NCBI GenBank assembly: GCA_937922785.1
Contig: CALAJQ010000020.1
Span: 124,001 to 188,000 of the forward strand
Direction: 5' to 3'
DNA: 64,000 nucleotides
Source of the DNA: an uncultured Acidimicrobiales bacterium
GTDB lineage: Bacteria; Actinomycetota; Acidimicrobiia; Acidimicrobiales; SZUA-35
Position 1 is the first letter of the stretch; each line of letters starts with the position of its first letter. A program made the translations under genes and the position numbers. Shown here one piece after another: positions 15,898 through 24,559 of this stretch. Below the pieces are notes generated by a model. It did no database searches, was not told the DNA's origin, and saw only the letters and a program-made list of their open reading frames with translations.

Positions 15898-17310
15898 ATG
15901 GCCGACATGGATCTTGCATTTCTTCCCGCCGGCGAGATGGCTCGAAGAGTGGCGAAGCGAGAAGTGTCACCAGTCGAACTTGTTGACAACGCGCTGGAAC
16001 GCATCAGCGAAGTCAACGGTGAGCTGAATGCGTTCTGCTTCGTATGGGACGACGAAGCTCGCGAGCAGGCACGAGTTGCAGCAGGTGGCGTTGTTGATGG
16101 CGCAGCGTCGCTCGGGCCACTTCATGGCGTACCGATCGCGCTGAAAGACACAACACCAACTGCGGGTCATACAACAACGCTCGGGTCCCATGCGTTCAAG
16201 GACTGGGTGCCAACTGTTGACGGAGCGATTGCCCGAAAACTGCGTGAGGCTGGAGCGATCGTTGTGGGGAAGACAACAACTCCGGAGTTCGCCCACGCTC
16301 TCACAACGGAAAGCCCTTTGTGGGGCGTAACCCGAAACCCGTGGAGCCCGGACCGCACAACCGGAGGTTCATCAGGCGGCTCGGGTGCCGCCGTTGCCAC
16401 AGGTTGTGTGCCGTTGGCCGAAGGATCAGACATGGGTGGCTCAGTTCGGATTCCGGCAGCGTGGTGCGGAATCGTCGGACTGAAGCCCGGACTCGGTCGG
16501 ATCCCGATGGACGTCTTGCCGGGATTGTTTGACTCGATCAGTCATCACGGACCGTTGGCCCGTTGTGTTGATGATGCTCGCCTCTTTCTTCAGGCAACCC
16601 AAGGTCCCGATGAAGCCGACATTCTTAGCCAGCCCGCTGCCCTGGATCTTGGCAGCCCGTTGATGGCCGACGTCAAAGACCTGCGCATCGCCGTGAGTAT
16701 CGACCTCGACTGTTGGGCTGTTGAACCTGATGTCGAAGCCGCAATCAGGGCAACTGCGGACACCTTGGCAGATGCCGGAGCCAGAGTCACTGAGGTCAAT
16801 CCTGGATTTCTGGGCAACGAAGAGACCGAGTGGAACAAACTTTGGGAAGTATTCATGGCCGCCTATTACGGACAACACGTCGCAGAGTTCGGCGACATGA
16901 TGACCAACGACGTGCTCGGCTTGATCGAACGAGGCAACGCCATGAGCGCGGTTGACTACAAGCAGGTCGAGTTCACTCGAACGCGTATGTGGAATCAGAT
17001 CAGCCCAATCCTGCAAGACCACGACGTTCTGCTTTGCCCAACTATGGCAACTGCCCCAGTTACAGCCTCAATTGCCACGAGACGTAGCTTTAGCGGGATG
17101 CAAGACGGGCGACTGCACTCGCCAGACATGACCGCGATTTGGAACATGATTTCGCCATGCCCGGTCATGACAGTTCCTTGCGGCCCTGACAGCGACGGAC
17201 TTCCGATCGGGGCACAACTTATTGGCCAGCGATGGCGTTCTGATCACCTACTCTCGGTAGGCGCAGTGTTTGAGGCTCTGATCACCCCGATTGGTCGACC
17301 CCCGATTTAG
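15898..17310 (+). CDS. Amidase signature (AS) family amidase
   Basis: A 470-residue amidase with the complete Ser-cis-Ser-Lys triad: Lys83 in 'IALKDTTP', Ser158 in 'GGSSGGSGAAV' and Ser182 in 'SDMGGSVRIP'. The 24-residue spacing between the two serines is that of the family. It hydrolyses carboxylic amides to acid and ammonia; GatA is possible by fold but no gatB/gatC lie nearby, so a catabolic amidase is more likely. It stands alone, 43 bases before a GNAT-like gene on the same strand. Confidence 0.87.
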   Translation: MADMDLAFLPAGEMARRVAKREVSPVELVDNALERISEVNGELNAFCFVWDDEAREQARVAAGGVVDGAASLGPLHGVPIALKDTTPTAGHTTTLGSHAFKDWVPTVDGAIARKLREAGAIVVGKTTTPEFAHALTTESPLWGVTRNPWSPDRTTGGSSGGSGAAVATGCVPLAEGSDMGGSVRIPAAWCGIVGLKPGLGRIPMDVLPGLFDSISHHGPLARCVDDARLFLQATQGPDEADILSQPAALDLGSPLMADVKDLRIAVSIDLDCWAVEPDVEAAIRATADTLADAGARVTEVNPGFLGNEETEWNKLWEVFMAAYYGQHVAEFGDMMTNDVLGLIERGNAMSAVDYKQVEFTRTRMWNQISPILQDHDVLLCPTMATAPVTASIATRRSFSGMQDGRLHSPDMTAIWNMISPCPVMTVPCGPDSDGLPIGAQLIGQRWRSDHLLSVGAVFEALITPIGRPPI

Positions 17311-17353
17311 TTCGGCCTGAAGCGCGAATTGCAGAAAGAGAGCGAGGCGAAGC

Positions 17354-17950
17354 ATGAGTTTTAGAGACCAAGGCATAGAACCAGCCGAAGGGTTCAGCGG
17401 GGATGGCTTCATCGTCCGGCCGCTGCTGCTGTCGGATGTGGTGTTAGACCATGAGGCTGTCATGTCTAGTCGCGAGTTTCTGTACCACTGGGAGCAGGAT
17501 CCTCCATATCCCCCTGAGGACTTCTCGGTTGAAGACAACCTCGGAGATCTGGAACAGATGATCGGGGAACACACCAAAGGGACCCGCTACACCTACACCG
17601 TGATGAATGCGGACGAGACCCAGACTCTGGGCTGTATCTACATGCTCGGTAACAATGACCGCATGTACCGAAGCGCTGTAGTGTCATCGCACGACGGAAC
17701 GGACTTCTCGTCCATCGATGCCACTGTGTCATTTTGGGTTCGCGTCTCGACATGGGAAAACGGCTTTGAGCGTTCGTTGCTGGCGGCGGTTCTTGACTGG
17801 CTGAGAGACGAATGGTCTTTTGAGCGTCCAGCAATTATTACCAATGAGAAGCTCGATCATCAGATCGCAACGATCGAGTCGTTGGGCTTGACCCGCTGCT
17901 TCGACTATGACCGAGAGAGGGATATGTACACCTCACACGTGTACGTCTGA
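17354..17950 (+). CDS. GNAT-like N-acetyltransferase family protein
   Basis: A 198-residue protein beginning with a GNAT-style first strand ('FIVRPLLLSDVVLDHEAVM'). 'TLGCIYMLG' fits strand 4, 'ATVSFWVRVSTWENGFERSL' the strand and P-loop region and 'TNEKLDHQIATIESLGLTR' the C-terminal motif B helix. The acetyl-CoA pyrophosphate loop (R/QxxGxG/A) is not clearly present, so activity is uncertain. A short GAAAGAGAGCGAGG precedes the ATG. It may be transcribed with the amidase. The acceptor is unknown. Confidence 0.55.
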   Translation: MSFRDQGIEPAEGFSGDGFIVRPLLLSDVVLDHEAVMSSREFLYHWEQDPPYPPEDFSVEDNLGDLEQMIGEHTKGTRYTYTVMNADETQTLGCIYMLGNNDRMYRSAVVSSHDGTDFSSIDATVSFWVRVSTWENGFERSLLAAVLDWLRDEWSFERPAIITNEKLDHQIATIESLGLTRCFDYDRERDMYTSHVYV

Positions 17951-18109
17951 ACCTCATCTACGCGTCAGAGAACCTCAGCCTCGGTTACCCGGCAGCTCAA
18001 ATCCAGCAAGAGCCAATCGATAACGCTGTCTGGTGTTTCTTCCAAAGCTGTTTGCGCCCTTAACGGCGAGTCACAGATCGACCTGGCCAGACTGATACGG
18101 TCCGGGTAG

Positions 18110-18706
18110 ATGCTCGAGCCACCGAATCCTAAGACGATGAGTTCGCGTTTGGCGCGGGCCGCTCTGCGCTTATTGGGCGGGTGGGAGTTCGAGGGCGGCC
18201 TGCCGCCTGAGCCACGTGTGGTCACCCTCGCTGTGCCCCACACTCATAATCTCGATGGACTACTGCTGGTCTTGTTGGCCAAGTCGGTTGGCCTGAACGC
18301 CCATTGGATGGTGAAGGACACCTGGACTAAGGGGCCCATTGGTTGGATAACAAAACCAGTCGGAGCGGTTGCAGTTAACCGAAACACGCCAGGGGGTGTT
18401 GTTGGTCAAATGGTTGACGAGTTCGAAGAGCGTGAATCTTTCCACCTTCTTGTTCCGCCTGAAGGAACCCGCAGCCGCAGCGAGTACTGGAAGTCGGGCT
18501 TCTATCGGATCGCCCTGGAAGCCAGCGTTCCGGTGGTGCCCTCGTTTCTTGACTACGGGCGAAAGCGCGGCGGGTTTGGACCCGCGATCACGTTGACCGG
18601 AGACAAACAGAACGACATGGACAAGGTCCGGGCCTTCTACGCCCAAGCCTTGCCGGAGGCTCGGCTGCCCGCGCAGTTCGGCCCCATCAGGCTTAAAGAT
18701 GAGTAG
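18110..18706 (+). CDS. Lysophospholipid acyltransferase family protein (PlsC-like)
   Basis: A 198-residue acyltransferase-like protein. The catalytic HxxxxD motif is 'HTHNLD' in 'AVPHTHNLDGLLL'. Acceptor-binding motif III is 'VPPEGTRSR', and 'NRNTPGG' matches motif II. It probably transfers an acyl chain to lysophosphatidic acid or a related glycerolipid at the membrane. It is shorter than PlsC and resembles the 'PHTSNWDG' group of small acyltransferases. An ATG at 18137 is an alternative start. It is 5 bases from the luciferase-like gene and probably co-transcribed with it. Confidence 0.75.
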   Translation: MLEPPNPKTMSSRLARAALRLLGGWEFEGGLPPEPRVVTLAVPHTHNLDGLLLVLLAKSVGLNAHWMVKDTWTKGPIGWITKPVGAVAVNRNTPGGVVGQMVDEFEERESFHLLVPPEGTRSRSEYWKSGFYRIALEASVPVVPSFLDYGRKRGGFGPAITLTGDKQNDMDKVRAFYAQALPEARLPAQFGPIRLKDE

Positions 18707-18711
18707 ACGCT

Positions 18712-19686
18712 GTGCAGCTAAGCATTCTTGACCAGACGCCTGTGCCTGCAGGTTCAACACCAGCAGAGGCCATTGCGAACACTATTGATTTGGCCCAGCA
18801 AGCTGAGGCTTTCGGCTACCACCGGTACTGGGTGGCTGAGCACCACAACTCGACGGGTTACGCCGGCGCCGCACCCGAGATCCTCATCGGAGCTATTGCC
18901 GCCGCCACCGACACGATTCGAGTGGGTTCGGGTGGGGTCATGTTGTCTCACTACAGTCCGCTAAAGGTTGCCGAGGTGTTTCATCTGCTTAGCGCGCTTC
19001 ACCCCGGACGAATCGATCTTGGTATAGGGCGTGCGGCTGGCGGCGGGTCAGTAGCCGCGGACGCTTTGGCGCGAGGCGCAGCGGGTTTTGTGCGTGATGA
19101 CTATCCGGCCTTGGTTTCTGAACTTATTGATTTCTTGGCAGGACCGGTGGGGGAGGTTCACGCCTCGCCGCTGGAAACGACCAAACCTCCTGTGTGGGTG
19201 CTGGCGTCGAGCTCAACCAGCGCAACACTGGCCGGAGAGCTGGGCCTGCCCTTGGCTTGGGCTCACTTCATATCCTCCAGTGATGGTCCCGCTGCTGTTG
19301 ATGCCTACAGGGAAGCATTCGTCCCTTCTGCACAGCTAACTGTTCCCAGGGTCACTATCGCAGTGTCGGCGCTAGCTGCCGATTCGGATCGAGAGGCCAA
19401 TGTGTTGGCCACTAGCATCCAGCAATTTAAGCGAAACCGCTTTAACGGTGCAGTGCCGACGATCGAGGATGCCTTAAGCCAGGGAGCCTTAGTCGAAGGC
19501 CCGCACGAGCCGAGAGTTGGAGTGGCGCCCGCGGTGGTCGGATCCCCAGACACGGTTGCAGACGAACTGCGGTTGCTGTCGAAATCCTACGACACGGACG
19601 ACATCACGATTGTGGGAATCTGTCATGATCACTCGGCTCGGGTTCACTCTCATGCCTTGATTTCAAAGGCATTGCTCAACAACTGA
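18712..19686 (+). CDS. LLM-class flavin-dependent oxidoreductase (bacterial luciferase-like)
   Basis: A 324-residue TIM-barrel flavoprotein of the 'MsnO8' type of luciferase-like monooxygenase. Family marks are 'LSILDQTPVPAGST' at the N-terminus, 'FGYHRYWVAEHHN' and 'IRVGSGGVMLSHYSPLKVAE', with 'HPGRIDLGIGRAAGG' before the flavin phosphate site. It uses reduced FMN (or F420) to oxidise an unidentified substrate. The start is a GTG 5 bases after the acyltransferase stop, so the two genes form an operon; the GNAT gene at 19710 probably belongs to it too. Confidence 0.85.
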   Translation: MQLSILDQTPVPAGSTPAEAIANTIDLAQQAEAFGYHRYWVAEHHNSTGYAGAAPEILIGAIAAATDTIRVGSGGVMLSHYSPLKVAEVFHLLSALHPGRIDLGIGRAAGGGSVAADALARGAAGFVRDDYPALVSELIDFLAGPVGEVHASPLETTKPPVWVLASSSTSATLAGELGLPLAWAHFISSSDGPAAVDAYREAFVPSAQLTVPRVTIAVSALAADSDREANVLATSIQQFKRNRFNGAVPTIEDALSQGALVEGPHEPRVGVAPAVVGSPDTVADELRLLSKSYDTDDITIVGICHDHSARVHSHALISKALLNN

Positions 19687-19709
19687 TCAGTTAGTCTGGC
19701 TGCGTGCAG

Positions 19710-20462
19710 ATGACTGAAATTGAGAGTCGCTACCGCAAGGCAACGGCTGAAGATATGGGGCTCGACGTTGATGTTTTTGAAGCGTCCCAGACCCTGCTCT
19801 TACCTGAGAAAGAACGCGCTGGAAGCTCGATGGTGGTGGCCTATCACATTGGTCAATTGGTTGGTTTGCGCTGTGACCCTGCGCTGGAACAAGACTTGGC
19901 TGGGCTACTTGAGGCTAACGCCAGTGGCGATATCACCTTCAACAAAATTGGAGTTTGGGCCGAGGCTGCAGGCTGGGAATATGTTGATGGAGGCGACACG
20001 CATTTACTTCTTGACGGTCTGCGGCCAAGGGGATTGCCGTCGGATGCTGAACTGGTGATGCTTAGCCGTGACGTTGACGCCGATCGCTTAAAGATGGCGT
20101 CGTTGCTGGAATCATCGGATCCTGACGACGTTGATGCCAGCGAATTCGAGATGGACGAACTTGACCCGTTCCTGCTTGGTTTGCTTGATGCCGATGGCCA
20201 TCTGGGAGCCCTAGTCGGAGGCCGAGAGTGGGAAGAGGACCCAACCTTTGACGACATTGGAGTCTTGGTCAGAACTGATTTGCGAGGCAACGGATGGGGC
20301 GCTGCGGTCGTGTCGGCGTTGTGTCAGGCAAGTACCGAACGAGGCCGAATTCCCTTGTACCGCTGCAACTGGTCCCGCGGGCCATCCAAAGCCACTGCTT
20401 TGACTCTTGGCTTTAAACAAGTTGGCACGCTCTTGGCCTACCGAAGGCCAACCGCTACTTAG
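19710..20462 (+). CDS. GNAT family N-acetyltransferase, extended N-terminus
   Basis: A 250-residue protein. The C-terminal about 90 residues form a GNAT core: 'IGVLVRTDLRGNGWGAAVVSAL' has the strand and the RxxGxG acetyl-CoA loop (R..GNGWG), and 'YRCNWSRGPSKATALTLGF' is the motif B 'N..S...A..lGF' pattern. The N-terminal 150 residues are acidic and helical with no family I recognise. It follows the luciferase-like gene by about 20 bases and ends 4 bases into the convergent small basic gene. A GTG at 19704 is an alternative start. The acceptor is unknown. Confidence 0.75.
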   Translation: MTEIESRYRKATAEDMGLDVDVFEASQTLLLPEKERAGSSMVVAYHIGQLVGLRCDPALEQDLAGLLEANASGDITFNKIGVWAEAAGWEYVDGGDTHLLLDGLRPRGLPSDAELVMLSRDVDADRLKMASLLESSDPDDVDASEFEMDELDPFLLGLLDADGHLGALVGGREWEEDPTFDDIGVLVRTDLRGNGWGAAVVSALCQASTERGRIPLYRCNWSRGPSKATALTLGFKQVGTLLAYRRPTAT

Positions 20463-20776
20463 AAGCGGTCGTTCGACCTCTTCTTGGGCGGCGCCTTGAA
20501 CGGCGCTTCGATCAGTTGTTGGAAGCGGCCTTCATCAGGCTGCTTCGGGTCATTGAGGTTGCGCAGGAAGTCTTTCAGGGCGGCCCGCCCCGACGTTACG
20601 TGGTCGCCTTTCATTCCAACTGACCGTGAAAGGGCGTCTTTGGCTTTCTCAACACGTTCTTTGCGTAGCGCCTTCTCTTCGTCTGTTCGAACAACAACTT
20701 TCTTGTTCTTCTTGGCTTCCTCGGCAGCCTTTCGGCGAGCTTCGGATTCTTGAAGTGGGGTTAACTTTCGTGCCAC
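20459..20776 (-). CDS. Small highly charged protein of unknown function
   Basis: A 105-residue protein, extremely rich in Lys, Arg, Glu and Asp, with a long predicted helix ('EARRKAAEEAKKNKKV') and a basic tail ('PPKKRSNDRF'). It has no hydrophobic segment and no cysteine. It starts at GTG 20776 with AGGAGA about 9 bases upstream, a good ribosome binding site that supports it as a real gene. Its stop overlaps the stop of the convergent GNAT gene by 4 bases. I do not recognise the family; a nucleic-acid-associated role would be a guess. Confidence 0.6.
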   Translation of the reverse strand: MARKLTPLQESEARRKAAEEAKKNKKVVVRTDEEKALRKERVEKAKDALSRSVGMKGDHVTSGRAALKDFLRNLNDPKQPDEGRFQQLIEAPFKAPPKKRSNDRF

Positions 20777-20867
20777 GACGGCTGATCTCCTGAAAATTGT
20801 GGAACGGTTGCGCCACGGACTTTACCACCTAGCCCTCTAACCACAGCAGACTCTCCGAGTCGCAGTG

Positions 20868-21242
20868 CTAACCGGCGGAGGTGTCGTACTCCATTACAAG
20901 CACGGGGTGGCCGCCTGGGTCCTTGAACGCCAACAGGTGACCGACTCCGGGAATGGTTGATCTCTCCATCAGAATTGTGCCTCCGGCAGCTAGGACTTTC
21001 TCGCCGACCTCGTCTACGGCATCTACTCCGAAGGTGCACTCAAACCCGCGGGTCGGGTCATCCGGTAGCAGCTGACGTCGTTCTTGAATTGCCCCCATTG
21101 GCGATTGGCCCGACTCGTCCATTATCTGGACGAACCCAGCTCCGTAGTCGTTGAACTGCCACCCGAAAACAGATCCGTAGAACGCCTGGGTAGCCGCAAC
21201 GTCGTCTGTGTTGATCGCAAAGTGTGTCAGTCGTGGGGTCAT
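20868..21242 (-). CDS. VOC-family (glyoxalase/bleomycin resistance-like) protein
   Basis: A 124-residue single-domain vicinal oxygen chelate protein. It starts 'MTPRLTHFAINTDDVAATQAFY', the typical first beta-alpha motif, and ends 'LLAFKDPGGHPVLVMEY', the typical last strand with DPxGH. 'FGWQFNDYG' is the conserved F-GW element of the 27 kDa antigen/CFP30B-like subgroup. Metal-ligand positions are partly kept (His7 and the C-terminal Glu). The substrate is unknown. The ATG at 21242 gives the domain its natural start. Confidence 0.8.
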   Translation of the reverse strand: MTPRLTHFAINTDDVAATQAFYGSVFGWQFNDYGAGFVQIMDESGQSPMGAIQERRQLLPDDPTRGFECTFGVDAVDEVGEKVLAAGGTILMERSTIPGVGHLLAFKDPGGHPVLVMEYDTSAG

Positions 21243-21288
21243 TGCTTCATCATTGCAGACCAGGAGGAGGTGGCGCTGGTGGCTCGTT

Positions 21289-22305
21289 CTAGCTGGCAGC
21301 AGCCTCAACAGCTTCGAACACTCGAATGAAGTTACCGCCGAGGACAGCGTCAACCTCTGTGTGGGTCAATCCTCCGTCAGCTAGGAGCGAAGCGACTTCG
21401 GGGAACTGGGTGTAGTCAGTCAGAACAGGTTTATAGTTCGCATCGAGATCGGTCCCGATGGCTACATGTTCAACACCAACTGCTTCTATCAGCCGACAGA
21501 TTTCTTCTACGTAGTCACTCAACGTCGTTGATGAGATGCCACACGGCCACGCACCGATGATGCCGCCGGCGTCAGCCACAACGCGTGCGTGTTCTACGCT
21601 AAGCAATCGAGGATGATCGGCGCCCGGCGAAGCAAGATGACTGTGAGAGATCATGATTGGTGCTTTCGACACATTGAGGGCGTCGACGGTTACTTCGAAC
21701 GTGGCGTGAGCCAGGTCGACGATCATGCCGAGACGATTCATCTCTGGCACAACCTCTAGTCCAAACGGTGTTAGACCATTGTGAACTGGGTCTTCGGTTT
21801 GAATGTCTCCAAGCTCGTTGACTCTGTAGTGGACAAGCGTGATAGTCCGAACGCCTTCGGAATATGCACTGGCCAGGCCTGTGCCGTCACCATCAAGAAA
21901 GTCGGCGCCTTCGCATCCGAGGAAAGCGCCGGTCTGGCTAGCAGCTGCCGCTGCTCGAATATCTGCTGCACTGAGGATTGGGACCACGTTGGGCTGTTCC
22001 ATCGCTTTCGAAACGGCCTTCATCTGTCGGGCGTGATCTTTAGCGGCTTCACCAGGCAAGAACTCGCGCGTGGCCCCTGGACCGGTAGAGCTAATCCCCA
22101 TGACGGCGAGATCAGCAACAGTGGAAACGTTGACCGCCGCAACCTGGCCCGTTGCAGCAGTTGGGACTCGTTCAGCGGAACGATCGATGCCGAAGGTCAT
22201 CGAAAGCGGATCGCTCTTTGGAAGCCCACCAAGAAATCCGCACCCAGGGTGTGAATGGACGTCGACCCAAGGTCCGTGGACATGTGCGCTTGAGCTATCG
22301 GCCAT
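21289..22305 (-). CDS. Membrane dipeptidase-like hydrolase (peptidase family M19)
   Basis: A 338-residue amidohydrolase-fold dipeptidase. Zinc ligands fit 'WVDVHSHPG' at the N-terminus, a Glu in 'FLGCEGADFL', 'IVDLAHATFE' and 'MISHSHLAS', and 'HVAIGTDLDAN' matches the late Asp. It hydrolyses dipeptides, including those with D-residues, or related cyclic dehydropeptides. No signal peptide is seen, so it is likely cytoplasmic in spite of the family name. The ATG at 22305 is used; upstream frame runs into the promoter of the divergent SnoaL-like gene. Confidence 0.87.
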   Translation of the reverse strand: MADSSSAHVHGPWVDVHSHPGCGFLGGLPKSDPLSMTFGIDRSAERVPTAATGQVAAVNVSTVADLAVMGISSTGPGATREFLPGEAAKDHARQMKAVSKAMEQPNVVPILSAADIRAAAAASQTGAFLGCEGADFLDGDGTGLASAYSEGVRTITLVHYRVNELGDIQTEDPVHNGLTPFGLEVVPEMNRLGMIVDLAHATFEVTVDALNVSKAPIMISHSHLASPGADHPRLLSVEHARVVADAGGIIGAWPCGISSTTLSDYVEEICRLIEAVGVEHVAIGTDLDANYKPVLTDYTQFPEVASLLADGGLTHTEVDAVLGGNFIRVFEAVEAAAS

Positions 22306-22380
22306 AGCGGTGATAGTAGTCTTTGGTACCCGTGGGGCTGTTAGTTGTTTCCCGTGGGTGGTCGACTGACGGAGGACGTG

Positions 22381-22833
22381 ATGGCCCAAGCCAGTGCGCT
22401 GCAACTAATCGAGGAACTGTTCGAAGCTTTGGCTGAGCGCGATGTTGCCGCTGTCGGGGCGCTCTTCGCCGATGATGCTGTTCTAGTTGACCCGCACTAT
22501 CCGCAGATGGAAATGCGCGGGCGGGCTGCGATTGACCGGGGCCTTGCCTGGGGTTTCGGATCGATGGAGCAGTTTGGCTTCACGATCGTTCAGGCCTTCG
22601 AATCACCCGACGGTGACAAGGCAATGATCGAAGTAGACACACATCACATTCTTAAAGGTGGCAAGGCGCTGGACTTCCCGCAGGTGTTCGCAGTTGACGC
22701 CTCAGGTGGCGTCATCGTTGGTCTGCGAGCCTACGAGCCATATGGCCCCGGTGGCCTTCCCGGTTTCTTCATCGGTCTGCCTCACCTGGGCGAGCGCATT
22801 AGCCACCGCGTCCGGTCTGTCCGATCAGCTTGA
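22381..22833 (+). CDS. SnoaL/NTF2-like domain protein
   Basis: A 150-residue protein with the NTF2 cone fold pattern: an N-terminal helix 'IEELFEALAERDVAAVGALF', then 'ADDAVLVDPHYP' and an 'MRGRAAIDRGL' segment typical of SnoaL-like nuclear-transport-factor families. These act as isomerases, hydrolases or ligand-binding proteins; nothing fixes the role here. It is divergent from the M19 dipeptidase gene and ends inside a 15-base tandem repeat that supplies its TGA stop. Confidence 0.75.
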   Translation: MAQASALQLIEELFEALAERDVAAVGALFADDAVLVDPHYPQMEMRGRAAIDRGLAWGFGSMEQFGFTIVQAFESPDGDKAMIEVDTHHILKGGKALDFPQVFAVDASGGVIVGLRAYEPYGPGGLPGFFIGLPHLGERISHRVRSVRSA

Positions 22834-22893
22834 ACCCGATCAGCTTGAACCCGATCAGCTTGAACCCGATCAGCTTGAACGCGATCAGCTTGA
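22823..22893. repeat. 15-base tandem repeat, about 4.7 copies, across a convergent gene end
   Basis: The unit GATCAGCTTGAACCC starts at 22823, 22838, 22853, 22868 (last three bases GCG... variant follows) and 22883 (partial). The first copy holds the stop of the SnoaL-like gene and the last holds the stop of the convergent RidA gene. The copies are nearly identical, implying recent slippage. One frame would read as a (DQLEP)n peptide, but no gene uses it. Confidence 0.9.
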
Positions 22894-23382
22894 TATAGAA
22901 ACCTCAGCCTCGATCTCGATAGCGAAGTTCATAGGAAGACCAGCGACGCCGATTGCGGACCTCGCGTGTTTGCCAACTGACGGCCCGAAAACTTCGATGA
23001 TCAGGTCGCTAAACCCATTGATTGCGATGTGCTGGTCTGCATATCCGGGGGCGGAGTTGACCATGCCGAAGACTCGAAGCCAACCAGTGATTCGATCCAG
23101 CGAGCCAAGCTCGGCCTTCAGGTTGGCCAATACAGACAAGCCAATGTCACGGGCTGCTAGTTGAGCCTCCTCGGTAGTGAGGTCAGCGCCGACCTGTCCG
23201 TAAGGGCCAGCTATCGCTCCATCGAGGTCCTGTTTTGGGTGTCCGGAGATCATGACTCGGTTATCCCTGACGTTGATGAACGAGAACGGTAGATGAACTT
23301 GGGGCGGCACTACGGCCGGGGCGGGTAGCTGGAGTCCAAGCGCCTGTAATCGAGCTTCTGGGGAATCGGTTCGTTCAGTCAT
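22885..23382 (-). CDS. RidA (YjgF) family protein, long form
   Basis: A 165-residue RidA-like protein, longer than the canonical 125 because of an N-terminal extension ('PEARLQALGLQLP'). 'LPFSFINVRDNRVMISGHP' and 'VLANLKAELGSLDRITGWLRVFGMVN' are the recognisable RidA strands and helix, and 'ARSAIGVAGLPMNFAIEIEAEV' contains the conserved Arg and C-terminal strand. This group resembles the RutC/YoaB-like branch annotated as endoribonuclease or enamine deaminase. It lies 45 bases after a LysR gene on the same strand, so it may be in its operon. Its stop is inside the tandem repeat. Confidence 0.8.
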   Translation of the reverse strand: MTERTDSPEARLQALGLQLPAPAVVPPQVHLPFSFINVRDNRVMISGHPKQDLDGAIAGPYGQVGADLTTEEAQLAARDIGLSVLANLKAELGSLDRITGWLRVFGMVNSAPGYADQHIAINGFSDLIIEVFGPSVGKHARSAIGVAGLPMNFAIEIEAEVSISS

Positions 23383-23427
23383 TGTTGACCAACTTAGACC
23401 GAAACTGATTCTCGAATTAAGTGACTG

Positions 23428-24291
23428 CTATGGGTCGCCGAGTTCGCCTAGCTCGGTAGTGAGATTTTCCACAAGTGCAGTCACTACCTCACTAGATGGC
23501 CCCGCAGCGGCGCGAGCAACTTGTTGCACTATTGGCAGCTGGGGGAGTGATTCGCCTCGCGGCCATGGGATCACGTTTCCAGAAACTGATCGACTGCTCA
23601 CTAGGGCCACGCCGAATCCCGCCTCTACCGCAGCCAACAGGCTGCCAAGGCTGGGGCCAGAGAACGCCAGTCTGTGGTCAATCATGGCTTCGCTCAGCAT
23701 GCGTTCGGCAAGTGGCCGATAAAAGCCGTGCTCGCCAAAGGTCACAAGAGGAACGGTTCCTTCGCCATATGTCCATCCGGGTGAGCAGATCCAGACTTGG
23801 TCATCCTCCCAAAGTACCGTGTCGTTTGAGTGCAGGTCAGCTGGAAAGACCTGTATGAGGGCCACATCCAGCTTTCCCCGTTCCAGTAGCTCTTCTAGCT
23901 TGTGGCCGCGATCAACGACAATGTCGATGACTACGTCGGGGTGGATTCGATCGAATCGGCCTGCAGCCTCGCCTACGAGTTCTGCGCTGACCTCTTCAGT
24001 CACGCCGAGCCGGAGGCGGCCAGTTAGTGCGGAGCTGGACAGTTTGGCCACAGCCTCGTCATGCAGGTCGATGATGCTTCGTGCGTAGGTCAACAGCTCC
24101 TGTCCGTCCGGCGAAGGGCGAAGAGAGCGGCCGTCGCGAATGATCAGGTCTCGGCCGACCTGTTTTTCGAGCCGTTTGATCTTCCAGCTGACCGCCGACT
24201 GGCTGATATTGAGTTGCTGAGCAGCGCTTGTCATGCCCCCAGTGTCTAGGACCATCGCAAAAGTGCGCAAAGATTCGGTGTCGAGTTGCAC
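23428..24291 (-). CDS. LysR family transcriptional regulator
   Basis: A 287-residue LysR-type regulator. Residues 1-60 are the winged helix-turn-helix ('FAMVLDTGGMTSAAQQLNISQSAVSWKIKRLEKQVG'-type pattern, read in short segments 'TSAAQQLNISQSAVSWKI' and 'RLEKQVGRDLI'). Residues about 90-285 are the periplasmic-binding-protein-like effector domain ('GRLRLGVTEEVSAELV'). The gene directly downstream is RidA; the region upstream has a T-N11-A type inverted repeat at 24310-24328. The effector is unknown. Confidence 0.88.
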   Translation of the reverse strand: MQLDTESLRTFAMVLDTGGMTSAAQQLNISQSAVSWKIKRLEKQVGRDLIIRDGRSLRPSPDGQELLTYARSIIDLHDEAVAKLSSSALTGRLRLGVTEEVSAELVGEAAGRFDRIHPDVVIDIVVDRGHKLEELLERGKLDVALIQVFPADLHSNDTVLWEDDQVWICSPGWTYGEGTVPLVTFGEHGFYRPLAERMLSEAMIDHRLAFSGPSLGSLLAAVEAGFGVALVSSRSVSGNVIPWPRGESLPQLPIVQQVARAAAGPSSEVVTALVENLTTELGELGDP

Positions 24292-24309
24292 TACATCAAT
24301 CCAAGTGTG

Positions 24310-24328
24310 TTGTCTAAGGGTATGACAA
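24310..24328. promoter_or_regulatory. Inverted repeat upstream of the LysR gene, candidate LysR box
   Basis: TTGTC-N9-GACAA lies 19 bases before the start of the LysR gene. Its size and T-N11-A pattern fit a LysR recognition site, presumably for autoregulation. The rest of the 268-base stretch between 24292 and 24559 shows no gene I can support. Confidence 0.4.
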
Positions 24329-24559
24329 GAATAGGCACAATTCAGAAATAGCTATCACTTGTGTCATCGTTGGTTCGGCCTCAGTATGGGCCCATGGCAA
24401 TCGTTTCACCACTTTCTTCTCATTCGGCAAACCACACAGCAGCCGCACTCCGTTCAGCCCTCGGACCTGGCTACGGATTCGGCGGCCCTTCGGATCGTCT
24501 ATTCAACGTTGCAGTTGGCAACGCTCCTGTTGTGGGCCCAATCCGCCGACGGAGCTAGC

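Noticed and set aside
22823-22893. CRISPR-like array
   Set aside because: The 15-base units abut each other with no spacers and no cas genes are near; it is a simple tandem repeat.
22658-23164. A plus-strand reading frame containing DQLEP repeats
   Set aside because: It overlaps the SnoaL-like gene and then runs antisense through RidA; its composition outside the repeat is not protein-like.
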